From contig NZ_RRZK01000005.1 in the NCBI RefSeq assembly GCF_004348895.1, positions 1-64,000 on the forward strand: a stretch of DNA of 64,000 nucleotides. Reading direction: 5' to 3'. Shown one piece after another: positions 16,184 through 24,693 of this stretch. The notes under the pieces were generated by a model. That model saw nothing but the letters and a program-made list of their open reading frames with translations. It was not told the origin of the DNA and ran no database searches. A program made the position numbers and the translations under genes. Origin of the DNA: Pseudomonas vancouverensis. Lineage in GTDB: Bacteria; Pseudomonadota; Gammaproteobacteria; Pseudomonadales; Pseudomonadaceae. The first letter of the stretch is position 1; every line of letters begins with the position of its first letter.

Positions 16184-16825
16184 TTAAGCCCCTATGTATC
16201 CTGCAAATTCTGCGCTTTCATCACCGAACTCGGCATCTGTATCACCGAACTCGAACATTCCGAATCCCTCAAGGAATCCATTGAACTGGACTGCCTGAGG
16301 CTTCGGTACAAGGCCGGCATTGAGCAGAGCAAATCGCTCAAGATCGGAAATCTCTCCATAGAACTCGATGCTGAACGACATGTCTTCACCGTCAGTGACG
16401 CGCAACACGTCGGCGTTCGGTAAAAGGAAATTTATCCCCTCAAGGATGTTTTCTATTGTCGCGTCGCCATTGTTCTTGACGATCTTGGCTTTGATCACCA
16501 AGCGGTAGAGCTCATCGGAAAGCTTTCCGTCCTGATCAATGCTCAGAGGGCTGAACATCGCGTCTTCGTCGCCAAACTCAGATCCGTCTATAAGATCGAA
16601 AAACCCGGGGTTCATATCGACCGCGCCCAGGAAACTGCGCGGGGCCACCACGATACGCCCGATGACGTTGAGCACCTCTCCTTCGGCGCTATCGATGTCG
16701 TAGCTTTTGCGGACCGCTTCGGTTGCGGCTTCGATATCGCCTCCGAGTGAACGAGCGATCGAGAACCACGCGACCGCCTTCGGCTTGTTCTGATACTGGG
16801 CATAGACCCGATCTGGAATGTTCAT
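16184..16825 (-). CDS. Baseplate protein, DUF2612 family
   Basis: 213 aa from ATG 16825 (MNIPDRVYAQYQNKPKAVAW), which abuts the upstream stop. N-terminal region with GEVLNVIGRIVVAPRSFLG is typical of DUF2612. Lies between the gpJ-like baseplate gene and the fibre, so it probably links fibre to baseplate. Confidence 0.78.
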   Translation of the reverse strand: MNIPDRVYAQYQNKPKAVAWFSIARSLGGDIEAATEAVRKSYDIDSAEGEVLNVIGRIVVAPRSFLGAVDMNPGFFDLIDGSEFGDEDAMFSPLSIDQDGKLSDELYRLVIKAKIVKNNGDATIENILEGINFLLPNADVLRVTDGEDMSFSIEFYGEISDLERFALLNAGLVPKPQAVQFNGFLEGFGMFEFGDTDAEFGDESAEFAGYIGA

Positions 16826-18045
16826 CAAGTCACCGTCACGTTGACGTTGGCCAAGGTCCACCGCGACATCTGGTTGTAGGCAATCGCCAGCGTGCCTGTG
16901 GATCCGTTCAGGTTCGACGAGGCTATATTGACGTAGCTATTCCCGTACGAGCCGATCACCTTGTTGACAGGCGTAAGTGCCGTGCTGAACGGGACCGATT
17001 CGCCGATATCGAAGCCGGTGATCTTGAATCCGACATCTGCCGGAATGAGCTCGCCCTGACCGAACTCGACAACCGCGTCCTTGATCTCCTGGATGATCGT
17101 TGACGGGAGCGTTCCGTCGTTGACAAGGGTGATATTCAGGATGGCGTCGACATAGACCGGGCGACTGGCCTTGATCAGTTTCTTGTTGCTGGGATACTTC
17201 GGCGATGTCACCAGAACCGAAAATGGGGTGCCGGCCTGAAAAAGCAGTGCACCTGGGTTCTTCTTCAGGTAAATGGCCATGGCCACATCAGCGTCAACAC
17301 CGCCGTCGATTACCGGCGCAATAGAGTGAGCCGGAAGCCCGTATGGGTTATCCGAAGAAACCGCCGCGCTGTTCGTGTCGTTCTCGTAGACCTTTACCCT
17401 TCGGACGCCGGCGACGCTGAAAATCTCACCAAGCATCGAATCGATCTGGTTGTTGCCAGGTCTGCCGACGGCGGTTGCCCTGGTCACGCGCAGTTGCTCA
17501 TCGGTCTGCGCGTCGATGCCTGGCGTAGCTGGGGCCGCGTTCGTGACGGCAGACAGGCCAGCGACCACGTCTACGATGCGAGTGATGGTGCCCGTATCGG
17601 CCTGCGTTGGCCCGACCACGGTGCAGGTCGCATTGATAATGGCGAGACCAGATACGTCCGCTGTAACCGTCTGATCTGTCGTCCAGCGGCTACCGGTGAC
17701 GGTTGACTCAAAGCGGTTTCCCGCGAATATCACCGTGCCTGCGGTGGCCGTTAGTGTCAGCTGTACGCTGGAACCAGAACCATTCGAGCGGGTTGTCCCT
17801 GTCAGCGAGCAGACGATATCCAGATCCGTGCGCTTCGCCTTGTTAGGGTCTTTCGAGTTGTAGGCCTGCTGAAGGGTCTCATCCAACGAATAGAAGATCT
17901 CGGCGTCATGCGCCATCTTCAAGCCGTCAGGGGTGGAAGGGTCAAGATTCCAAAGCGGGTCGATATCGAGGTAGAACTGCCGCTCCTGCGCGAACCAGTC
18001 ATTTTGCGTCTGCAGCACGTAGCCATTTGCGGTCAGGCTAGCCAT
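16825..18045 (-). CDS. Baseplate wedge protein, gpJ/gp47-like
   Basis: 406 aa. Central GIDAQTDEQLRVTRATAVGR is the signature of Baseplate_J proteins, with repeated Ig-like/beta regions before it. Part of the contractile-tail baseplate. Overlaps the next gene by 8 nt. Confidence 0.88.
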   Translation of the reverse strand: MASLTANGYVLQTQNDWFAQERQFYLDIDPLWNLDPSTPDGLKMAHDAEIFYSLDETLQQAYNSKDPNKAKRTDLDIVCSLTGTTRSNGSGSSVQLTLTATAGTVIFAGNRFESTVTGSRWTTDQTVTADVSGLAIINATCTVVGPTQADTGTITRIVDVVAGLSAVTNAAPATPGIDAQTDEQLRVTRATAVGRPGNNQIDSMLGEIFSVAGVRRVKVYENDTNSAAVSSDNPYGLPAHSIAPVIDGGVDADVAMAIYLKKNPGALLFQAGTPFSVLVTSPKYPSNKKLIKASRPVYVDAILNITLVNDGTLPSTIIQEIKDAVVEFGQGELIPADVGFKITGFDIGESVPFSTALTPVNKVIGSYGNSYVNIASSNLNGSTGTLAIAYNQMSRWTLANVNVTVT

Positions 18046-18385
18046 CCAGTGTTACCTCTTCCAGGCCGAACGCGGTGAGAATTCCAGCGGTCACGCTGTA
18101 ACGGCGGGCGTTGATGTCGAAGTCAGCGGAGAAGCTGGTGAGGCGGATGACGCCGGGAGTGTTGGCGATCCTTGCCCTTAGCGCGGCTTCGGCAGCAGAG
18201 AGGCTGGCGAATTTGCCGAGGATCTGCTCGTACCAAGGCGTGCCGTCCGTGATGTCGCGAAAGTACTCGCCGAGGAACAACCGAAGCCTGGTCATCACCG
18301 TCTGGGCGATCTCTTCTTTTCCGCCTAGGAACTGCTGGCCACGAGTCACGATGTCGCCGTTGTCGTCCAATTTGCGCACGGTCAT
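18038..18385 (-). CDS. Baseplate wedge subunit, gp25/LysM-like
   Basis: 115 aa. NGDIVTRGQQFLGGKEEIAQ and RLRLFLGEYFRDITDGTPWY fit small gp25-like baseplate proteins of Pseudomonas myoviruses. Placed between spike and gpJ as expected. Confidence 0.7.
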   Translation of the reverse strand: MTVRKLDDNGDIVTRGQQFLGGKEEIAQTVMTRLRLFLGEYFRDITDGTPWYEQILGKFASLSAAEAALRARIANTPGVIRLTSFSADFDINARRYSVTAGILTAFGLEEVTLDG

Positions 18386-19089
18386 ATAACTGGCACTCCA
18401 CTTGTTCCAGATCCAGGCGTAACACCGGACGTTCTGTGATTTTTGAGGGAAATGCCGGTAGCCGTGATCACGTCGCCGTCAGGCGTAATCTTCAGGCCGT
18501 TGATCAGGAACGATCCGTCTGCCTGCAACCGAAAGCTGCCAGCGCCGTTTTGCATCAGAGTTGTGCCGTCCGCCAGCACGTCAAACTTCGCGACCCCGTT
18601 ATCCATGGAGATGCTGTTGTCGTTCTTCAGCCAGACGAACTGCGTGCCAGCCTTGTTGCGCATGCGCACGCCGTTGTTTTGGAACTCCGGCAACACATTC
18701 GGTTGCGAGCGGAAGCCAGGAAGGAACATTGCGTCCTGCATGTTGTGGAAACGCCCGATCGGGTTTGCAGCAATTCCGCCGCTCTGGATCCATCCATCGA
18801 TGCAGCGTTGAGAGAACAGGATGTCGCCCTCGCATTGGGGGTCAATCTGATACTCGACACAGAAGTCACCTCCCGGGAAATAGACCGGAACCTCGATGAT
18901 TGGTGGCACCTTGAACTCGGCTCCATTGATGTCCACCCGCGCAATGCCTGGCTGTACCTGAGCAAGCTGGGTCAACGGGCTGAAGGTAAGAACGTGCCCA
19001 GGTATCGAAGTACTCACACCTTTCATGACCTCGCGGAATGCATCGCGGATCAGTTTCGCCTGCTTTGCGCGGCCTTCTGATTCAAGCAT
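18382..19089 (-). CDS. Membrane-puncturing spike, Gp138 family
   Basis: 235 aa, SD GGAGAG. OB-fold N-terminal part (PGHVLTFSPLTQLAQVQPGI), central CEGDILFSQRCIDGWIQSGG, and C-terminal repeating beta-helix turns (LKITPDGDVITATGI). Forms the tip that pierces the outer membrane. Confidence 0.82.
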   Translation of the reverse strand: MLESEGRAKQAKLIRDAFREVMKGVSTSIPGHVLTFSPLTQLAQVQPGIARVDINGAEFKVPPIIEVPVYFPGGDFCVEYQIDPQCEGDILFSQRCIDGWIQSGGIAANPIGRFHNMQDAMFLPGFRSQPNVLPEFQNNGVRMRNKAGTQFVWLKNDNSISMDNGVAKFDVLADGTTLMQNGAGSFRLQADGSFLINGLKITPDGDVITATGISLKNHRTSGVTPGSGTSGVPVI

Positions 19090-19114
19090 TAAGGCTCTCC
19101 ATTTACCGCAGGTA

Positions 19115-19138
19115 ATAAAAAACCCGCCGGAGCGGGTT
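19115..19138 (-). terminator. Intrinsic terminator after the exported moron
   Basis: AACCCGC/GCGGGTT with a 4-nt loop and six T on the minus strand. It lies inside the late operon, between the exported protein and the spike gene, so late transcription must read through or be antiterminated. Confidence 0.75.
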
Positions 19139-19178
19139 TGTTTATTAATTCATGGTTATCTATCACATACGGGAATCT

Positions 19179-19787
19179 TTAAAGCTTTCCCTTCTTTACC
19201 ATCTGATCGCAAACAGCGGCGCGATACTGACCCCTTGTATCTAGCGGGTAACGGTCACTAAGATTTCGGCGTGCAAAACTATACGCATTAGTTACTTTTT
19301 TAATGCTCGATGGCTCGCCTTCGTATAAACCCAGCAAAGCCATATATCTATTTTCTTGCTCTTCTTTAGAAACCAGCAGGCCGTCGCTGTCTAAGCTGCC
19401 GGTGTAGCAGGCAAGCAACACGGATCCGAGTAGATTATTTTTAGTAGCAACATACCCGCCGAACTCGACCCTTCGTTCACTTTCATTTCCACCTGTATGG
19501 TCGCTGCCGGTCGGGTTATGCCAGGTTAACTTACCCTCTTCATCCAGTTTTCTAACCTGATCAACTGATTTTTTGTCCCAGCACACGCCCGGACCATCTG
19601 GCCCCATCGCCTCACTTTTCAGCCTTCCTTGATCGTCTTTTGTCCACACGCAATCGATATCAAAATCACTTAGGTGCGTTACCGCGTAGGGCGTATCGAG
19701 AAAATCTATTTGATTTTTAGCATTATCGGAAGCTGCGATAGCCGGAGTAACTATCAAAAAAATCAAAGCCACTAGATAACTTTTCAT
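19179..19787 (-). CDS. Exported hypothetical protein (moron)
   Basis: 202 aa with a clear signal peptide (MKSYLVALIFLIVTPAIAAS). Mature part has four Cys and no motif I recognise. AT-rich relative to tail genes and followed by its own terminator: an autonomous moron in the tail operon, likely expressed in the lysogen and periplasmic. Confidence 0.7.
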   Translation of the reverse strand: MKSYLVALIFLIVTPAIAASDNAKNQIDFLDTPYAVTHLSDFDIDCVWTKDDQGRLKSEAMGPDGPGVCWDKKSVDQVRKLDEEGKLTWHNPTGSDHTGGNESERRVEFGGYVATKNNLLGSVLLACYTGSLDSDGLLVSKEEQENRYMALLGLYEGEPSSIKKVTNAYSFARRNLSDRYPLDTRGQYRAAVCDQMVKKGKL

Positions 19788-19881
19788 CGCACCAGTCCGC
19801 GGGTTAAAAACATATTATCAGCCAAACAGAAGCTGAATTCAGGTGAAAAATGTATCAGTTGGTCTGAGCTCAACCAAGGGC

Positions 19882-21297
19882 CTATCGCATGAACTGCTGT
19901 CCGCGCATGTAGGACGTGTTCACCGATGAGACTGCCTCTCCACGGGTGATGACACCATCGTGGTTCACATCGAGGCCGGAGTTGGCGGCATACTCGCGCT
20001 GGTAAGGCCCGGAGTCACGCTCCCACATCACGTAGGAATCCGGCCTGCCAACCGCTGACGGCCACAGGACAGCGAGATAGGCGTCGCCAAGGTTACGGAT
20101 GCGACCGTTATATGGGCGGTAATAGCCCTCAACATAATCCAGCTGCCGCACTGCGGTCATACGCGCTAGTTGCGCTGTGGACGTGCCAAGGCTCCTAGCC
20201 GTCGACTCAACGAACTGGATAAGCCCGGTTGCTGTGCTGCCTGGATTTCGTGCGGCGGGACTGAACGTGTATCCGGTTTCGAACCCCATCACGGCCATCA
20301 GCCAGTTGGGATCTATGGACAAGTTTCCGGAAATCTCCCGCACCTTGACCCGGAACGCCTGTTCTACCCGGGCGCCCCAGATGAGTTTCCCGTTCTCGGA
20401 GGTGGCGACCTCGGTAGCCGCTGGCGCCGTACCAGCCCGGAGGCCATCAATCTCCGTGCGCCACTGATCACTATGCGAATCCCCGGAATGCTTCATTGCG
20501 AGCACGTTGTACTCACCGTTCGCAGTGGCGTCACCGCTCAGCTCGGAGACGAACAGATTCCCTGTGTTGAACGTCGCAAACTCGCTCTCTACGTTGATTT
20601 TCCCGTTGATACGCAGCGATGGGCTCAGTTGGACTGCCACGAATACGCCAAGCCCATCAGGACCGCGAGAAACCTCGGGAATACCGATCATTCCGCTGAA
20701 CTGGTCAACCTGAACGATGGTGGTTGAGCGTGGCATATTTGGCTTGGTAACCACGATCCGCCCACGATCCTGCATCCATTCAAACTTGTAGGCATAAGCC
20801 AGATCAGCCATGGCGGAAGGGATATCGCCATCAACAACCAACCCTGATGTCAGCGCTGGAGTGTCGGCGAACTGAGCATTATCGATATCAACCGGCAGGG
20901 GCCACGCCCTTGCCAGAGCCCGAATCACTTCTTCAACACGAGAGCCGACCCCGAATGAAAGCTGTGCAGATAATCGATCAGTCGCTGGCTGCCCAGAGCG
21001 ACAAATCAGGCGGGTAATGATCTCAGGCGATCCAGGCTCACGCTCGCGCAGGGTGTTGGTCACAAACCCTGTGAAAATCGCATCGATGTTGTCGCTGTAT
21101 CCGGCACGCAGAACAATGCTGGATCGCTGGGCGATGGCTGATCTCTTGTTCATGTTGTAGAGGCGGATGTCGGCAAATGAGACCGCATCACCAGGCGAGA
21201 TATCGACGTTGAATTGAATTCTGAACTGACGCTGCCCGGCCTGCTGGCTGATGTATGGATTGCCGTTTATGTCGACCGACCACACTCGCTGTCTCAT
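19882..21297 (-). CDS. Baseplate hub fused to SLT lysozyme with an EF-hand loop
   Basis: 471 aa. Residues ~1-290 resemble hub/gp27-like proteins (QRQFRIQFNVDISPGDAVSF). Residues ~310-430 form a lytic transglycosylase: catalytic Glu in MAVMGFETGYTFSP, then GSTATGLIQFVESTA. The C-terminus carries a calcium-type loop DVNHDGVITRGE (~450). Probably digests peptidoglycan during injection. Confidence 0.82.
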   Translation of the reverse strand: MRQRVWSVDINGNPYISQQAGQRQFRIQFNVDISPGDAVSFADIRLYNMNKRSAIAQRSSIVLRAGYSDNIDAIFTGFVTNTLREREPGSPEIITRLICRSGQPATDRLSAQLSFGVGSRVEEVIRALARAWPLPVDIDNAQFADTPALTSGLVVDGDIPSAMADLAYAYKFEWMQDRGRIVVTKPNMPRSTTIVQVDQFSGMIGIPEVSRGPDGLGVFVAVQLSPSLRINGKINVESEFATFNTGNLFVSELSGDATANGEYNVLAMKHSGDSHSDQWRTEIDGLRAGTAPAATEVATSENGKLIWGARVEQAFRVKVREISGNLSIDPNWLMAVMGFETGYTFSPAARNPGSTATGLIQFVESTARSLGTSTAQLARMTAVRQLDYVEGYYRPYNGRIRNLGDAYLAVLWPSAVGRPDSYVMWERDSGPYQREYAANSGLDVNHDGVITRGEAVSSVNTSYMRGQQFMR

Positions 21298-21602
21298 GTG
21301 TCCACCGTAGGGGGAATCCAGACCAGAAAGTTTTCGACGCCCAGGTTGTCCAGCGTGACATCTGCACCCGTGAAAACCATTTGGCCTATTGCGGTCCGGT
21401 AGCTCTGAATCACGTCGCTACCAGGCTCCAGCATTGCGCCTGCCACAAGACGGGTTCCGTCTCGCACCAGGTTCATCGACCAGGCCGGATAATCAAGGTA
21501 CGAGATGAAATCCACCTCGAAGTCGATCAGGTTGTCACCCAGCTGCACAGCAAATCGCTGATGAGCATTTTCGGCGCCGGCGCGCAACGGAATCACGAAC
21601 AT
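21294..21602 (-). CDS. Baseplate plug-like protein
   Basis: 102 aa from ATG 21602. Beta-rich protein (LGDNLIDFEVDFISYLDYPA, LVWIPPT) matching the phage baseplate plug family in size and position just before the hub. Overlaps both neighbours. Confidence 0.68.
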   Translation of the reverse strand: MFVIPLRAGAENAHQRFAVQLGDNLIDFEVDFISYLDYPAWSMNLVRDGTRLVAGAMLEPGSDVIQSYRTAIGQMVFTGADVTLDNLGVENFLVWIPPTVDT

Positions 21603-22258
21603 CAAACCACCCCATCAAGAACGTTGTTCACTGCACTCGCCACAGTATCCGTTGCCTCCTTGGCAATGGCCTGCCCCCGCCTGATCGCACGGGCAAGAGC
21701 ACTCTGTGACGGGTCGCCATCCCGGAGTTGAGGAATCGAGCACTCTGCATCACGGGCGATTCGGTCCAGTTCGATAACTTCCTGAAGCTCCACGACGAAC
21801 TCAAGGCCACCCTCGTTCCGCGGCTCCTTGGTTCGAGATAGTCGCGTGATCGCCATGTTCTTGAGCAGGATGTCGCCAGCATCAATATCGAACGGGTCAT
21901 AGGACTGCATCAGCCAGACAAGAAACTCGAGCGTAGAGCTTGCCCGTGTTTCATCGCTGCCTGCCAAGAAACCGGCTGAAAGACCGGCTACCGTTGAAAC
22001 GATCGGGTTGCTGGTGAGGTTGGAGAGTGCACCACCTAGAAAGTCGGTCAGCTGGACCTTTACCGGGTTATTGCTGATTGCGCCGGTCATTGTCCACTTG
22101 AACGGGTTAAGGATTCGGTGATCCGAAATCCTCACGCCTGACTCAATCGGGAAGGACGTGATGTTTACCGTGGCCTCGAACGTATCTTCCAGCACCGCGT
22201 CAAACGAGTAGCCCGCGATGGTCGGAGCCTGGCGCGTGAAGATGTTGATGATGCTCAA
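21602..22258 (-). CDS. Dit-like tail/baseplate protein
   Basis: 218 aa. N-terminal half (GYSFDAVLEDTFEATVNITS, SFPIESGVRISDHRI) matches the Dit-like N-terminal domain of Pseudomonas phage proteins. Sits directly after the tape measure, as Dit/gp proteins do. Confidence 0.7.
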   Translation of the reverse strand: MSIINIFTRQAPTIAGYSFDAVLEDTFEATVNITSFPIESGVRISDHRILNPFKWTMTGAISNNPVKVQLTDFLGGALSNLTSNPIVSTVAGLSAGFLAGSDETRASSTLEFLVWLMQSYDPFDIDAGDILLKNMAITRLSRTKEPRNEGGLEFVVELQEVIELDRIARDAECSIPQLRDGDPSQSALARAIRRGQAIAKEATDTVASAVNNVLDGVV

Positions 22259-22260
22259 GG

Positions 22261-23712
22261 CTATCGCTCCGTAGTGGTCTTCAGGTCGCCAAGGGTCTCG
22301 TAGTTTTGCCGCTCGTTGACCTGCGTGATTTTCGACTCAAGCGCCTGCCCGTCCAACTGAAGCGTCACGCCAAGCTGGTTTTGCACCTTGATCGGAGTAC
22401 GACTCAGCGCGCCTGCAAGTGCATCGGCATTCGCATTTCGCTCATCTTCGCGACTGGTTGCTTCGGCCGGCGGGATGATGTCTGCCGCTGACCTTTCGCC
22501 GTAGACCGACTCTGCGGGCCGAGAGACCTCGACCGGAGGTTCGTCTCGTCGATTCAGATAGTCGATGTCTTTCTGTGATCGGATTACTTTCCCCGTATAT
22601 TCCTGCGGCTTTTCATACCTGATATCGCTTCGACTCTGGGTTGCATTCCCATCCCCCCCATACATAAGCTCCATCGGCCCTTTGATTCGATCTAAGCCGG
22701 TCACATCCTTGAGAAGTTCATCAAAGCCGCGAGCAGCATCGCCGTAACCCGGCACATATTCGTTTAGAGACCTGTTGATCAGGTTTGACCCAATCGCGCC
22801 ACCGGTGATGGCAACGCCAGCGGTTCCAGTTTTGCTGACCAGCCCGCCAATCGATGCAAGACCAAGTTTCGCAAATGTTGCCCCAACGACGGCTGCAACT
22901 GCGGAAGTACCCAATGTCGCTGTAGCGACCGGATTGTCTGAGGCGTAATCAATAACGCCGCTCACGCTCTCGCGGTGGTCCTTGAGGAAGTTGTTCAGCG
23001 CACTACCAGCCCCAACCAGGCTTTTCATGAACTTCTCAGAAAGCTCATTGTTGATGCCTTCCAGGATCAGGCTGAACTCTGCGGAGTTTTCCGCGAGCTT
23101 CCGTGCATTGTCAGTCAACTGATCGACACTGCCAGTGAGGCCGCTGGCGCGCTTCATCGCATCGTCGAGCTTATCAACCCCGCCGGCCAGCGAGCGGAAC
23201 ACACCGTCAGATAGCCCGAGCGAGCTTTGTACTTGTGCGCGCTGACCTTCGTCGAGGTTTGGAATCATGCTTGCGAGGGCGCGCATGAACTCTTCACCAG
23301 TGCTCGTCTTATACAGCGAGCTGACATCAATGCCAGCCGTAGCCAAATCATTGATTGGACCAGCATCACCTTTGAGTCGGAGATTATTTTGAATCTCTTC
23401 GAAATGCGCCAAGGTCTCGACAGCGTCCGCTGCATCGCCACCCATGAGCTTTAGGGCGTTGCCATAGTTGTATACGGCAGCCTGCGAGGTGCGCAGGTTC
23501 TGTGTGGACATGGCCAGCTTGTCTACGCGATTGGCTACACCGACGATTGCCCCGGCGCCAGCCCCAAATGCTCCGACCAGTGCCGCTGAGATTCCGAGGG
23601 CGTTGGACTTGATCCCGTTAAGGCTGGCGTTAATCTTCTTGTCGCCCGCATCCAGGGCTTTGGTGTCGTAGCCGATGCCGATCAGGAACGACTTCAGAAC
23701 CTTACTAGCCAT
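22261..23712 (-). CDS. Tail tape measure protein
   Basis: 483 aa. Starts MASKVLKSFLIGIGYDTKAL; repeated helical, Ala/Leu-rich stretches and hydrophobic segments (AVAAVVGATFAKLGLASIGG). Comparatively short, which would imply a short tail if it alone sets length. Follows the tail chaperone pair. Confidence 0.85.
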   Translation of the reverse strand: MASKVLKSFLIGIGYDTKALDAGDKKINASLNGIKSNALGISAALVGAFGAGAGAIVGVANRVDKLAMSTQNLRTSQAAVYNYGNALKLMGGDAADAVETLAHFEEIQNNLRLKGDAGPINDLATAGIDVSSLYKTSTGEEFMRALASMIPNLDEGQRAQVQSSLGLSDGVFRSLAGGVDKLDDAMKRASGLTGSVDQLTDNARKLAENSAEFSLILEGINNELSEKFMKSLVGAGSALNNFLKDHRESVSGVIDYASDNPVATATLGTSAVAAVVGATFAKLGLASIGGLVSKTGTAGVAITGGAIGSNLINRSLNEYVPGYGDAARGFDELLKDVTGLDRIKGPMELMYGGDGNATQSRSDIRYEKPQEYTGKVIRSQKDIDYLNRRDEPPVEVSRPAESVYGERSAADIIPPAEATSREDERNANADALAGALSRTPIKVQNQLGVTLQLDGQALESKITQVNERQNYETLGDLKTTTER

Positions 23713-23953
23713 TCTTCACAGCCTCGTATTGATCCCACATCTCGTCCATGGCCTGGTTAAATCGCTCCACATCTGCGATAGACAGAGAGCCATCAGCCAG
23801 TTGGGACCATGTGCACAGTGGGGGGCAGATTCCGGTAATACCGACGCATGGGCGCATCAGGAACCAATTTATTGCGCTGCGCCTACCACCTCGTCCTGCC
23901 GAGCGTCTTTTGCGCCGCTGGGCAGCCAGTCGAAAAAATCGGAGAGGTTCCAT
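23705..23953 (-). CDS. Tail chaperone extension (GT-like), reached by -1 frameshift
   Basis: Open in the -1 frame relative to the upstream chaperone and overlapping it by 85 nt. The ATG at 23953 is probably not used: the first ~7 codons duplicate the overlap. After a slip at 23932-23938 the last 75 residues (INWFLMRPCVGITG, DVERFNQAMDEMWDQYEA) would extend the chaperone. The tail resembles short proteins found between tail chaperone and tape measure in related phages. Confidence 0.7.
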   Translation of the reverse strand: MEPLRFFRLAAQRRKRRSAGRGGRRSAINWFLMRPCVGITGICPPLCTWSQLADGSLSIADVERFNQAMDEMWDQYEAVKNG

Positions 23954-24270
23954 AGCAGCAGTTCGGCGAGCAACTGGTTGTACTGCACCATCCTGCCGCC
24001 GAAGTCAGCGACAGTTACCGGGCGCTCGGTGCCGTTGATGAGGACTTTTCCCATGAGCATCTGCGAGACCTGAGCCTTCACGTCCTGGCGCATCGACATG
24101 AACATCGCACAGAGGACCTGGCCGTCAACTTCCAAGCCGGCATGCGCCGCCGTTGCAAATCGCTCAAGCACGGCGCCGGACAACATGGACATGAGCCGGT
24201 CTTGATCGACAGCGCTGGCCATGGCTGCGTTGTACTGCACACCGCCAATGGTGAATGGTTTCACGCTCAT
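23869..24270 (-). CDS. Tail assembly chaperone (G-like)
   Basis: 133 aa, helical. Lies between tube and tape measure, the position of the G/GT chaperones. Codons 112-113 (TTT TTC) form a slippery site; a slip gives a 188-aa G-GT fusion, no slip ends at KDARQDEVVGAAQ. Confidence 0.75.
   Translation of the reverse strand: MSVKPFTIGGVQYNAAMASAVDQDRLMSMLSGAVLERFATAAHAGLEVDGQVLCAMFMSMRQDVKAQVSQMLMGKVLINGTERPVTVADFGGRMVQYNQLLAELLLWNLSDFFDWLPSGAKDARQDEVVGAAQ
23896..23938 (-). promoter_or_regulatory. Programmed -1 frameshift signal in the tail chaperone
   Basis: Slippery heptamer T TTT TTC at 23938-23932, six nt spacer, then a two-part stem: CTGCC (23925-23921) with GGCAG (23900-23896), and AGCG (23919-23916) with CGCT (23905-23902). 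Heptamer, spacer and stem all fit bacterial/phage -1 frameshifting. Confidence 0.7.
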
Positions 24271-24273
24271 CTA

Positions 24274-24681
24274 TTAGCCCCTTGTCGCTTCCCAGATGTT
24301 GAACTGCATCGTGAACTGATCGTCCGTGATGGTTGAACCGGCGCGACCACGCTGGCCGTCGTTCACCAGCACGCCTTCCGAGCCAAGGGCCGTTTCGAGC
24401 GTGCCGATCTGCGTGAAGGTCAGAGTGATGTTGGCGTTCGAGTTCAGCAGGCCCTGCACGTATGCTGAGTCGGATGAGCCCGGATTGAGGTAGACGTTCA
24501 CCTCACGGCCTGGGTTCTGGCGATCGAGACGGACAGCGTTGCCGCCCTGGCCACGGCGCAGCTGACTGCGAGGATCGATCGGCGCATCTGTGTATGGGGT
24601 GGCAGTGTCGCCCCAGTCCTGGATTTGCCGGCCATTGATGGTGACGACGGTCAGGTCGTTAGAGAAATTATTCAGGGACAT
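24274..24681 (-). CDS. Tail tube protein
   Basis: 135 aa, beta-rich (NNFSNDLTVVTINGRQIQDW, TITDDQFTMQFNIWEAT). Size, DUF3277-like pattern and place directly after the sheath gene make it the inner tube. Confidence 0.75.
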   Translation of the reverse strand: MSLNNFSNDLTVVTINGRQIQDWGDTATPYTDAPIDPRSQLRRGQGGNAVRLDRQNPGREVNVYLNPGSSDSAYVQGLLNSNANITLTFTQIGTLETALGSEGVLVNDGQRGRAGSTITDDQFTMQFNIWEATRG

Positions 24682-24693
24682 TCAGATCACCTA

